Origin: an uncultured Clostridia bacterium
Lineage (GTDB): Bacteria > Bacillota > Clostridia > Oscillospirales > Acutalibacteraceae
Assembly: GCA_937888485.1 (NCBI GenBank)
Contig: CALAQQ010000199.1
Coordinates: 1-9,466, forward strand
Length of the DNA stretch: 9,466 nt
Direction of reading: 5' to 3'
Both the position numbers and the translations under genes were made by a program. Below are positions 1 through 7,551 of the stretch, piece by piece (position 1 is the stretch's first letter; each line of letters begins with the position of its first letter). Below the pieces are notes generated by a model. The model worked only from the letters and a program-made list of their open reading frames with translations, was not told where the DNA came from and made no database searches.

Positions 1-2153
1 ATGAGCTTAACATCCCTGTTGTTGCAACGGGTGACGTTCATTTTCTTGAAGAAACAGACAGTATTTTCAGAGAAATTCTCATGGCAGGTCAGGGCTTCAA
101 GGATGCTTCGCAGCAAGCACCCTTATATCTTCGCACAACACAGAATATGCTGGATGAATTTTCATATCTCGGAGAGGATACGGCATATGAGGTTGTTGTT
201 AAAAATCCTAACCTTATTGCAGATATGTGCGAGGAAATAAAGCCTATTCCCGACGGCACATATCCGCCTAAAATTGAGGGTGCGGATGATGAGCTCCGTA
301 AAATCTGTAACGAAAGAATGGAAGCCTATTACGGTTCACCGCTTCCCGAATATATCAGAGAGCGACTTGAAAAAGAGCTTGATTCAATCATTAAAAACGG
401 TTTCGGTGTTCTTTATATCATTGCGCAGAAGCTTGTGTGGAACTCCATGGAAAACGGCTATTATGTCGGTTCAAGAGGTTCGGTAGGTTCATCCTTTGTT
501 GCTTTTGCGGCAGGTATTTCCGAGGTTAACCCTCTTGTTCCCCACTATATCTGTGAGGATTGTAAACACAGCGAATTTTTCTATAAAGGCGAATACGGTT
601 CGGGGTATGATATGCCCCCGAAGGATTGCCCCGTATGCGGCAAACCCATGCACCGTGACGGCCACGATATTCCGTTTGAAACCTTCCTCGGTTTCTACGG
701 TGATAAACAGCCCGATATCGACCTTAACTTTTCGGGTGAATATCAGTTCTATGCCCATCGCTATACCGAAGAGCTCTTCGGTAAAACCCATGTTTTCAAG
801 GCGGGAACAATCGGTACTCTTGCCGATAAAACCGCATTCGGATTTGTTAAAAAATGGATGGAAGAAAAGGGTGTAACCGTTTCACCTGCCGAAATTGAAC
901 GTCTTGTTCAGGGTTGTGTCGGTGTTAAAAGAACAACGGGTCAGCATCCCGGAGGCATGGTTGTTGTTCCTGCTGATATGGATGCGGAGGATTTCACCCC
1001 CATTCAGCATCCTGCCGATGATGCGGATTCAATCCACAGAACAACCCATTTCGATTTCCATTCGCTTCATGATACGATTCTTAAGCTCGATAACCTCGGT
1101 CATGATGTTCCGACTCTTTATAAGCATCTCGAGGATATGACGGGCACGAATGTTATGAAGATTGATATCTGCGACCCGAAGCTTTATGAACTTCTGACAT
1201 CTCCGGAACCTCTCGGTGTAACCGCAGAGGATATTGACTGCGAAACGGGAACTCTTTCGCTTCCCGAACTCGGAACACCGTTTGTCCGTCAGATGCTCAT
1301 GGAATCAAAACCGAAGAATTTTTCGGACATGCTTCAGGTATCGGGACTTTCCCACGGCACCGATGTTTGGATTGGAAATGCGCAGGACCTCATCAAAAAC
1401 GGAACCTGTACCATTTCCGAGGTTATCGGTACCCGTGATAACATCATGGTTTACCTTATCAACAAGGGTGTTGAGAAGGGTATGGCGTTCAAAATTATGG
1501 AAATCGTCAGAAAGGGTAAGGCGACCTCGCTTCTTACCGATGAACATAAAAAGGAAATGCTGGACCACGGTGTTCCCCAGTGGTATCTTGATTCATGCAT
1601 GAAAATCAAGTATATGTTCCCCAAGGCACATGCCGCCGCTTACGTTAGCGCCGCAATGCGTCTTGCATGGTATAAGCTTTATAAGCCGGTCGAATACTAT
1701 GCAACATATATGACAGTGCGCGGTGAAGATATCGATACTGCGGCTGTTCTCAAAGGCAGAACGGCTGTCAGAGAAAAGATGGACGAGATAAGCGAAAAAA
1801 TGAAACTCAAGCAGGCAACTGCAAAGGAAGAAGGAACTTTCACCTCGCTCCAGGTTATCAATGAAATGATGGCAAGAGGTGTTGAAATTCTTCCCATAGA
1901 TATTTATAAATCAACTGCAAACAGATATATTATTGAGGACGGAAAAATCCGTCTGCCGTTCTCAGCTATCGCAGGCTGTGGAGGCAGAGCTGCCGAGGGT
2001 CTTGAAAATGCAAGAAACGACGGCGGCGGAGAATTCCTCTCGATTGAAGATTTCCAGATGCGCTCTGGTGCAACAAAAACGATTATTGCGGCTCTTGAGG
2101 AGGGCGGAGCATTCGAGTCTCTTCCCAAATCAACACAGCTCAGCTTCTTTTAA
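1..2153 (+). CDS. polC: DNA polymerase III PolC-type alpha subunit, C-terminal half (5' partial)
   Basis: This is the replicative DNA polymerase of low-GC Gram-positives, extending leading and lagging strands at the fork. The reading frame is open from the left edge (first full codon at 3), so the ATG at 81 is an internal methionine and not the start. About 716 codons are visible of the roughly 1,430 usual for PolC; the N-terminal part and the proofreading exonuclease lie outside. Visible parts in order: the end of the PHP domain (ATGDVHFL, about 24-47); the GSRGSVGSS polymerase motif near 468; a four-cysteine zinc site (CxxC at 552-563 and CxxC at 627-638) that is characteristic of PolC and absent from DnaE; the catalytic PDIDLNFSGE motif with aspartates at 714 and 720; a helix-hairpin-helix-like C-terminal region; and a terminal QLSFF (2136-2150) that matches the sliding-clamp binding motif. 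No terminator follows, and the next gene starts 31 bases on. Confidence 0.97.
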   Translation, partial: ELNIPVVATGDVHFLEETDSIFREILMAGQGFKDASQQAPLYLRTTQNMLDEFSYLGEDTAYEVVVKNPNLIADMCEEIKPIPDGTYPPKIEGADDELRKICNERMEAYYGSPLPEYIRERLEKELDSIIKNGFGVLYIIAQKLVWNSMENGYYVGSRGSVGSSFVAFAAGISEVNPLVPHYICEDCKHSEFFYKGEYGSGYDMPPKDCPVCGKPMHRDGHDIPFETFLGFYGDKQPDIDLNFSGEYQFYAHRYTEELFGKTHVFKAGTIGTLADKTAFGFVKKWMEEKGVTVSPAEIERLVQGCVGVKRTTGQHPGGMVVVPADMDAEDFTPIQHPADDADSIHRTTHFDFHSLHDTILKLDNLGHDVPTLYKHLEDMTGTNVMKIDICDPKLYELLTSPEPLGVTAEDIDCETGTLSLPELGTPFVRQMLMESKPKNFSDMLQVSGLSHGTDVWIGNAQDLIKNGTCTISEVIGTRDNIMVYLINKGVEKGMAFKIMEIVRKGKATSLLTDEHKKEMLDHGVPQWYLDSCMKIKYMFPKAHAAAYVSAAMRLAWYKLYKPVEYYATYMTVRGEDIDTAAVLKGRTAVREKMDEISEKMKLKQATAKEEGTFTSLQVINEMMARGVEILPIDIYKSTANRYIIEDGKIRLPFSAIAGCGGRAAEGLENARNDGGGEFLSIEDFQMRSGATKTIIAALEEGGAFESLPKSTQLSFF

Positions 2154-2184
2154 TATGAATTTCTGAAACGGAGGTGAGGCAATC

Positions 2185-3495
2185 ATGAAGAAAAAAATTC
2201 CCATCCGTCAGCGCACATGGTATAAACTTGATAATGCGGCAAAGATTTTTCCCGGACAGGATTCATCTTCATGGTCCAATGTTTTCAGACTTTCCGCAAC
2301 GCTGACAGAAACAATTGACGCTCAGCTGCTTGAAAAGGCGGTCAGAATGCTTATGCCCCGTTTCCCGACCTTCGATGTCAGAATGCGTGCAGGATTTTTC
2401 TGGCATTATCTCGAAAAGAATCCATACGGAGCACCGCCTGTTTTACCTGATATAGCGAATCCGTGTCAGCGTTTCAAGCACAAAGAAAATAACGGTTATC
2501 TGTTCAAGGTTTACTATTATGAAAACCGAATTTCCGTTGAGTTTTACCATTCGGTTACAGACGGTTTCGGTGCTTCCCGATTCTTCATGACTCTTGTTGC
2601 CGTATATCTTCGTTTGACAGGCAAGGATATTCCGAACGGTGAAGCGGTTTTTGATATAAACGAAAAACCGAAGCCTGAAGAAGCTGAGGATTCTTATTCA
2701 AATAACTGCAATTCAAAAGCCAAAGCGGCAATGATACAGAAGTTTGCCTATCATTTCAAAGGTGAACGTTTCCCGAAACATTTTCTGAGCGTGACAACAG
2801 GATATATTCCTGTTTCCGTGATAAAAGAAAAAGCAAAAGAGCATAATGTAACCGTAACAGAATATCTTGCGGCTGTTCTTCTCTGGACGATGTATAATCT
2901 CCAGAAGCAGGAGAACAGAAAAAAAGAAAAGTTTGTCGGAATTCAGATTCCGGTAAATCTGAGAGGATTTTTCTCGAGTCAGACCCTCCGTAATTTTATG
3001 CTCTGCTATACATTCCAGATTGACCCCAACAGGGGAGAATATACTCTTACCGAAATAATAAAACAGCTTTCGCTCTATCTTCGTTTTGTCAACAATGAAA
3101 AAGAGCTTCAGGCGATGATGAAAAGCAATCTCGGAATCGAAAAAAATCCGCTGATGAGAATTATCCCGTCTTTTCTCAAGGATTTCGGCGTGAATGTTGT
3201 TTATAAAATTGCCGGTGAAAAACAGACAAGCTGTCTTGTTTCCAATGTCGGAATTATGAAAGCTCCGAAGGAAATGGAACAATATATCGAAAAACTTGCT
3301 CTTGTTATGGGACCTGCCATGATTAACGGAGCAAGATGCGGTGCGTTATCTTATAAGGATACCCTTGCGTTTTCAATTTCGAATATTTATAAAGACCCGA
3401 AGATTCAGAGAGAGTTTTTTACAAATCTTATAAAACTCGGTATACCCGTTAAAATCGAGAGCAACAGACACCTTATTAAAGGAGGCGAAGGCTGA
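2185..3495 (+). CDS. Alcohol acetyltransferase-like / condensation-fold (HxxxDG) acyltransferase
   Basis: A 436-residue protein of the CoA-dependent acyltransferase superfamily, which includes alcohol acetyltransferases, PapA-type enzymes, wax ester synthases and NRPS condensation domains. The main evidence is the HSVTDG sequence at residues 122-127, a perfect HxxxDG active-site motif in which the histidine is the general base. Later PVNLRGFF (about 256-263) and SNVG (353-356) fit the second half of the two-lobed fold. There is no signal peptide or membrane span, so it should be cytosolic. The donor is probably an acyl-CoA or acyl carrier protein; the acceptor cannot be read from the sequence. 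The start is fixed by a strong GGAGGTGAG at 2170-2178, six bases before the ATG. The stop overlaps the next ATG by one base (TGATG), so the two proteins are probably made together. Similar genes in Clostridia are often labelled alcohol acetyltransferase by homology alone, so the substrate is unproven. Confidence 0.8.
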   Translation: MKKKIPIRQRTWYKLDNAAKIFPGQDSSSWSNVFRLSATLTETIDAQLLEKAVRMLMPRFPTFDVRMRAGFFWHYLEKNPYGAPPVLPDIANPCQRFKHKENNGYLFKVYYYENRISVEFYHSVTDGFGASRFFMTLVAVYLRLTGKDIPNGEAVFDINEKPKPEEAEDSYSNNCNSKAKAAMIQKFAYHFKGERFPKHFLSVTTGYIPVSVIKEKAKEHNVTVTEYLAAVLLWTMYNLQKQENRKKEKFVGIQIPVNLRGFFSSQTLRNFMLCYTFQIDPNRGEYTLTEIIKQLSLYLRFVNNEKELQAMMKSNLGIEKNPLMRIIPSFLKDFGVNVVYKIAGEKQTSCLVSNVGIMKAPKEMEQYIEKLALVMGPAMINGARCGALSYKDTLAFSISNIYKDPKIQREFFTNLIKLGIPVKIESNRHLIKGGEG

Positions 3496-4193
3496 TGTCA
3501 TATTGCGTAAACTGCGGAGTAGAGCTTGAAAAAGGCTGTCCGGAATGTCCGCTTTGTGATACTCCGGTTATAAATCCAAGAGAAAAAATTGCAGAAACAG
3601 ATAAGTTTGTTTATCCCGAAACGATAAACATCCCGAAATCTCTGAGCAATAAATATTGGGTATTCCTCATATCCATGATAATGCTTATTCCCAATCTTGT
3701 AATGCTTATTCTCAATGCATTGTTTTTTGACAATCATATTGTACCTTATATTTCTGGTGGATTTTTTGTTGCGTGGATATGGTTTCTTTTTCCTTTTTTA
3801 TGGAAAAAAAACATGCCGATGCTGATTCTTGCAATTGATGCTCTTGCACTTCTGACTTATCTTTACACCTTTAAAATTCTCGGTGATGATTCAGGGTGGT
3901 TTGCAAATGTTGCAATGCCTGTTGTAATTGCAATGTGGGCGCTTGGAAACGGATTTATTTTCCTCTTTAAAAAGACCAAAAGAAAATCCGTAAGAACCGC
4001 TGCCGTTCTCGGGGCAATAAATATAATGAGCTTTGTCATAGAAATCTGTCTTAACATGTTCTATTTCGGCAGATTGCAGATACCCGTTTCTCTCATAGTG
4101 ACGGCATGCTGTTTATCGCTGATGATATTCTTTATTTTTCTTGCCAAAAGCAAAAGACTCAATGCATGGGTCAGCAGAAAGTTCTTTATGTAA
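3495..4193 (+). CDS. Zinc-ribbon membrane protein with six predicted TM helices (DUF6320-like)
   Basis: A 232-residue integral membrane protein of unknown function. The N-terminus has a short zinc ribbon with cysteines at 4, 7, 18 and 21 (CxxC pairs) and an extra cysteine at 15. After a linker of about 30 residues come six hydrophobic segments, at roughly residues 55-78, 82-103, 107-128, 136-158, 167-191 and 195-217, ending in a basic tail. From memory, this layout of zinc ribbon plus small membrane domain matches a family of unknown function (DUF6320) seen next to alcohol acetyltransferase-like genes in Clostridia; the family name is recalled and not verified. Its ATG overlaps the upstream stop codon and has its own AAAGGAGG at 3478-3485, so it should be translated in step with the acyltransferase. 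That suggests a partner role, for example anchoring the enzyme at the membrane or moving its product; this is inference. Confidence 0.75.
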   Translation: MSYCVNCGVELEKGCPECPLCDTPVINPREKIAETDKFVYPETINIPKSLSNKYWVFLISMIMLIPNLVMLILNALFFDNHIVPYISGGFFVAWIWFLFPFLWKKNMPMLILAIDALALLTYLYTFKILGDDSGWFANVAMPVVIAMWALGNGFIFLFKKTKRKSVRTAAVLGAINIMSFVIEICLNMFYFGRLQIPVSLIVTACCLSLMIFFIFLAKSKRLNAWVSRKFFM

Positions 4194-4216
4194 GTTATTG
4201 AAAGGGAGTATATTAT

Positions 4217-5689
4217 ATGAAAAAATTAACTGCGGCAATTCTCGGTGCGGCAGGGGTTGCGACTGTTGCAACAGCTGTTAAAGCGGCGCTTTATGTACCC
4301 GAGAAAAAGGATTACGGAACTGCAAGCGAAGAAAAAGTTGACTCAAAGAGATGTCAGGAGCATCTTTCAAAAGCGCTTTCCATTCCCACAATAAGTTATC
4401 CGGACAAATCAAAGATTGATTTCACTCAGTTCGATAAATTCCACGCATTCCTTGAAGAAGCATTCCCTCTTATCCACAAGAACCTTAAAAAAGAGGTTAT
4501 TCAGGAAGCGAGCCTTATTTACCATTGGAAGGGTACAAGAGATGACCTTGACCCCATTGCACTTCTTGCACATCAGGACGTTGTGCCTATTTCGGAAGGA
4601 ACAGAGCAGGACTGGACCTATGAGCCCTTCAGCGGTCATAATGACGGTGAATTTATCTGGGGCAGAGGCGCTCTTGATATGAAAAACCACCTTATAGGTG
4701 TTATGGACGCTGTTGAAACTCTTCTTGAAGAAGGTTTTCAGCCTGAAAGAGATGTCTATCTTCTTTTTGGTCAGGATGAAGAAGTTGTTGCTTCTGAAGA
4801 CGGCGGAGCAAAGAATATAATGCGCACTCTTAAAGAAAGAGGAATTCATCTTGATTGCGTACTCGATGAAGGCGGCGCAATTATTCCCGTAAACATTAAG
4901 GGACTTCTCAACGACAAAGAGCTTGTCGGTATCGGTATTGCCGAAAAGGGTTACACAGATATTGAAATCACCGTCAACTCAAAGGGCGGCCATTCCTCGC
5001 AGCCTCCCGTACATTCAGGTCTCGGCAAGCTTGCAGATGTTATCAAAGACCTTGAAAACAATCAGTTCGATGCAGAGCTTATGCCTTTTGTTAAAGAGCT
5101 TTTCACGAATATCGGAAAGAACTGCACTTATCCTGCAAGACTTCTTATGTGTAACCTTAATCTTCTTTATCCCGCGCTCAAATTCGGTATGACACAGATT
5201 CCTGTTTCAGCTTGCCTTGTAAGAACAACAACCGCCGTTACCATGGCACAGGGCAGCCCTGCCGCAAACGTTCTTCCTCAGAAATCGAGCGTTATTGTTA
5301 ACTTCAGACAGATGCCCGGCGTAACGGTTGACGACGTTGTGAAGCATATCCGTAAGGTTTGCAGAAACAAGGATATTGAAATCAACGTGCTCAAAGCAAA
5401 GGAAGCTTCGAAATTCTCGCCCACAGATTCCAGAGCGTTCAACATCATCAAGGAAATCTGCATGCAGGATAATCAGAACAGCATTGTTGCTCCCTATCTT
5501 GTTATGGGCGGAACCGATGCTTGCTATTATGAGCCCATCTGCGATAATATCTATCGCTATGCGCCCTATAAGGTTAGCGTTCCGCTTCTCCGTTGTACGC
5601 ACGGCACAAACGAAAGAATTCCCATTGACGCAATAACACCCGCAGTTGCATTCTTCAAGAGATATATCAGAAAGGCTTCTGCCGAATAA
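4217..5689 (+). CDS. M20 family metallopeptidase, CPS1/PM20D1-like, with N-terminal hydrophobic anchor
   Basis: A 490-residue di-zinc amidohydrolase or carboxypeptidase of the M20 family. All expected metal and catalytic positions are present: HxD (H119, D121), the shared aspartate D154 in GRGALDMKN, the glutamate pair E188-E189 in GQDEEV, D217 in VLDEGG, and the last histidine H462 in CTHGTNE. The lid or dimerisation domain shows GGHSSQPP at 257-264. The EPFSGHNDG and GQDEEV wording and the length resemble yeast carboxypeptidase S and PM20D1 more than DapE or ArgE, which are about 100 residues shorter. Residues 4-26 after MKK are hydrophobic and alanine-rich, predicting a signal anchor or signal peptide with the enzyme outside the membrane. 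RBS AAAGGGAG at 4201-4208. The gene starts 23 bases after the membrane protein and ends one base before the glycerate kinase start. Substrates may be peptides or N-acyl amino acids; the sequence does not decide which. Confidence 0.9.
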   Translation: MKKLTAAILGAAGVATVATAVKAALYVPEKKDYGTASEEKVDSKRCQEHLSKALSIPTISYPDKSKIDFTQFDKFHAFLEEAFPLIHKNLKKEVIQEASLIYHWKGTRDDLDPIALLAHQDVVPISEGTEQDWTYEPFSGHNDGEFIWGRGALDMKNHLIGVMDAVETLLEEGFQPERDVYLLFGQDEEVVASEDGGAKNIMRTLKERGIHLDCVLDEGGAIIPVNIKGLLNDKELVGIGIAEKGYTDIEITVNSKGGHSSQPPVHSGLGKLADVIKDLENNQFDAELMPFVKELFTNIGKNCTYPARLLMCNLNLLYPALKFGMTQIPVSACLVRTTTAVTMAQGSPAANVLPQKSSVIVNFRQMPGVTVDDVVKHIRKVCRNKDIEINVLKAKEASKFSPTDSRAFNIIKEICMQDNQNSIVAPYLVMGGTDACYYEPICDNIYRYAPYKVSVPLLRCTHGTNERIPIDAITPAVAFFKRYIRKASAE

Positions 5690-5690
5690 T

Positions 5691-6809
5691 ATGAAAATTT
5701 TAATTGCACCCGACAGCTTCAAAGGTACTCTTACCGCCAACGAGGTCTGTGATATAATCGGGCAGGCTTTTGCCGATACAATTAAAACTGCAGAAATAAC
5801 AAAGTTCCCTGCTGCCGACGGCGGCGAGGGGCTTTGCGCCTGTTTGAAGCAGATTATCGGCGGCGAAACGGTAAAAACTGATGTCAGCGGAGTTTTCTTT
5901 GAAAAAATGACCGCTGAATATCTCATGCTGAATGATAAAACGGCAGTTATCGAAACGGCAGCCTGTGCAGGTCTGCCTCTTGCAGGAGATAATAAAAACC
6001 CCGAAAAAGCAACAACATACGGAGTCGGTGAACTGATAACTCATGCCGCTGAAAACGGTGCAACGAAGATTCTTCTCGGTCTCGGAGGAAGTGCAACCAA
6101 TGATTGCGGCTTCGGTATGGCATCGGCACTCGGATATGAATTTACCGATGAAAACGGCAATGTTTTTATTCCGACGGGTGAAACTCTTTGCAAAGTAAAA
6201 CATATAGCCCAACCCGAAAATCCGATTGATATTCCCGTGACTGCGGCTTGTGATGTTGAAAATCCTCTTTTCGGTAAAAACGGTGCGGCTTATGTTTTCG
6301 CACCTCAGAAGGGTGCGGATGCGGATATGGTGAAACGCCTTGATAACGGACTGTGCCATGCATCGGAGATAATAAGCCGTGACCTTAACAAATTAGTTTC
6401 GGAAATAAAAGGCTCGGGTGCGGCAGGAGGAATGGGTGCAGGGGCTGTTGCTTTTCTCGGTGCAGAGCTTAAAAAAGGTATTGACATTCTTCTTGATGCT
6501 GCTGATTTTGACGAAAAAGCCGCCAAAGCCGATTTGATAGTCACAGGTGAGGGCAGACTTGATTTCCAGAGTGTAAACGGCAAGGTTATTTCAGGAATAG
6601 CCCAAAGAGCCGTAAAACATGACAAACCCGTAATCGCAATCTGCGGAAGCAGGGGAGAGGGTGCAGAAAGAATAATGGAGCTTGGTGTTTCGGAGTTTTA
6701 TTTTTCAAGCACTACCGCAAAACCGTTTTCAGAAATCATAAAAACCTGTCGGGAGGATTTATATAACGTGTCATGCCGTGCGGCAAACGAAATTCTTGAA
6801 ATAATGTAA
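5691..6809 (+). CDS. glxK: Glycerate 2-kinase (GlxK/GarK family)
   Basis: A cytosolic kinase phosphorylating D-glycerate, in this family to 2-phosphoglycerate, which feeds glycerate into lower glycolysis. At 372 residues it is full length for the family. Family signatures are all present: IAPDSFKGTL at residues 5-14, PAADGGEG at 40-47, GLGGSATND at 120-128, ACDVENPLFG at 186-195, the glycine-rich GSGAAGGMGAG near 241-251, and VTGEGRLD near 284-291. The reading frame stays open upstream to an ATG at 5646, but that start would overlap the M20 gene by 44 bases and add 15 residues unlike the family, whose proteins begin at MKI-IAPDSFKG; 5691 is therefore chosen. There is no good ribosome binding site (only AAAGG at 5671-5675, too far away), and the ATG sits one base after the upstream TAA, so translation probably depends on coupling with the M20 gene. 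No glyoxylate or tartrate pathway genes are nearby. Confidence 0.93.
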   Translation: MKILIAPDSFKGTLTANEVCDIIGQAFADTIKTAEITKFPAADGGEGLCACLKQIIGGETVKTDVSGVFFEKMTAEYLMLNDKTAVIETAACAGLPLAGDNKNPEKATTYGVGELITHAAENGATKILLGLGGSATNDCGFGMASALGYEFTDENGNVFIPTGETLCKVKHIAQPENPIDIPVTAACDVENPLFGKNGAAYVFAPQKGADADMVKRLDNGLCHASEIISRDLNKLVSEIKGSGAAGGMGAGAVAFLGAELKKGIDILLDAADFDEKAAKADLIVTGEGRLDFQSVNGKVISGIAQRAVKHDKPVIAICGSRGEGAERIMELGVSEFYFSSTTAKPFSEIIKTCREDLYNVSCRAANEILEIM

Positions 6810-6824
6810 TAATTATGATAATAT
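6796..6824 (+). promoter_or_regulatory. Possible sigma-A type promoter ahead of the secreted-protein triplet
   Basis: TTGAAA at 6796-6801 (5 of 6 to the -35 consensus) is followed after 17 bases by TAATAT at 6819-6824 (4 of 6 to the -10), with an upstream TG at 6816-6817 in the extended -10 position. The -35 lies inside the last codons of the glycerate kinase gene. Transcription would start near 6831, right at the ribosome binding site AAAGGAGG (6831-6838), leaving almost no 5' leader, which weakens the call. The region is AT-rich, so a chance match is possible. Confidence 0.25.
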
Positions 6825-6846
6825 ATAGAAAAAGGAGGACGAAATT

Positions 6847-7536
6847 ATGAAAAAAATATTAAGCATTATTCTGTCCGCTATTCTCATTGTTTCGGTATTT
6901 TCACTCAATGCGTTTGCTACCAATGATGTTGAGGAATATCCTGTGTTAAACACAAAAACTTATGTTTTTTTTGAAAATCTAGCGCAAGTTGAAACTGCTT
7001 CCTTAAAAATATCAAAAACGGAAAAAATAATGAGTTTTATTCCGGTTACTTTCTCATTCGAAGGATTTTTTAAAAACGAAAAAATTGCTGTAAATATTAG
7101 TCTGCTTGGAAGAAGAGTGAATTGTATATTAGAAAACGGTATTATTTACGGATACTATCCTTCAGTTCCGTTTTTGTATTTTAAGATAGCATCACCGGAA
7201 CTTGAAAATGCTTTTACTACGCCTTATAATTTTTTGGATTTTGTAATCATAATGTTGTCAGGAGAAGTTTTTTATCGGGGAGCATATAGCGAAACATACG
7301 AAGAAACTGTTGGCGGTAAAACATATACCGTAGATGAGTTTTCTGTAAATGATTACTATATTAACAGGTATATTTTTGACGGAGATAATTTAGTGGCGAT
7401 AGAATCAAAAAATAAATATGATGATTCGGTAACTCAAAGGTTTGATATCGAAATATCTTATTCAGTTGATGATGCGGTTTTCGTAATGCCTGCAACTTCA
7501 TTTTTTGATATTACATGGTTATTATATTTGATGTAA
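6847..7536 (+). CDS. Secreted protein of unknown function, tandem paralog 1 of 3
   Basis: A 229-residue protein I do not recognise. It begins with a typical Sec signal peptide: MKK, a hydrophobic core to about residue 20, and an AFA cleavage site at 22-24. There is no lipobox cysteine, so it is not a lipoprotein. Motifs shared with the next two genes: YYPSVPFLYFKI (103-114), YEETVGGKTYTVDEF (151-165), DGDNLVAI (178-185) and a C-terminal ISYSVDD...FDIT block (about 203-223), followed by a short hydrophobic tail WLLYLM. Alternating hydrophobic residues suggest a mostly beta mature domain; a LolA/LppX-like lipid-binding fold is a guess. RBS AAAGGAGG at 6831-6838, eight bases before the ATG. It appears much more AT-rich than its neighbours: the rows at 6961-7020 and 7201-7260 hold 17 and 16 G+C of 60. 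Confidence 0.85.
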   Translation: MKKILSIILSAILIVSVFSLNAFATNDVEEYPVLNTKTYVFFENLAQVETASLKISKTEKIMSFIPVTFSFEGFFKNEKIAVNISLLGRRVNCILENGIIYGYYPSVPFLYFKIASPELENAFTTPYNFLDFVIIMLSGEVFYRGAYSETYEETVGGKTYTVDEFSVNDYYINRYIFDGDNLVAIESKNKYDDSVTQRFDIEISYSVDDAVFVMPATSFFDITWLLYLM

Positions 7537-7551
7537 AAAGGAGGAAAAAAC

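Noticed and set aside
81..83. ATG at 81 as the start of the polymerase gene
   Set aside because: The same frame is open to the left edge and encodes the conserved PHP sequence ATGDVHFL before this ATG, so the gene starts outside the window.
2713..3282. Minus-strand open frame of 189 codons inside the acyltransferase gene
   Set aside because: It is antisense to the acyltransferase and its translation shows no domain or signal.
3495..3560. Zinc ribbon of the membrane protein as a transcription factor or anti-sigma zinc domain
   Set aside because: It is a minimal four-cysteine ribbon with no helix-turn-helix or HxxxCxxC zinc motif, and the rest of the protein is membrane helices.
4198..4216. 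TTGAAA followed by TATATTAT ahead of the M20 gene as a promoter
   Set aside because: The two elements are only a few bases apart, and the TTGAAA overlaps the ribosome binding site, so this cannot be a normal promoter.
5680..5686. TGCCGAA matching the Spo0A box TGNCGAA just before the glycerate kinase start
   Set aside because: It encodes the last residues of the M20 protein, and a motif of this length is expected several times by chance in 9.5 kb on two strands.
5207..5926. Long minus-strand open frame of 239 codons across the M20/glycerate kinase junction
   Set aside because: It runs antisense to two genes with clear family motifs, and its translation has no recognisable domain. It is a by-product of codon use on the plus strand.
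5700..6359. Minus-strand open frame of 219 codons inside the glycerate kinase gene
   Set aside because: It is fully antisense to conserved kinase motifs and its cysteine- and arginine-rich translation looks random.
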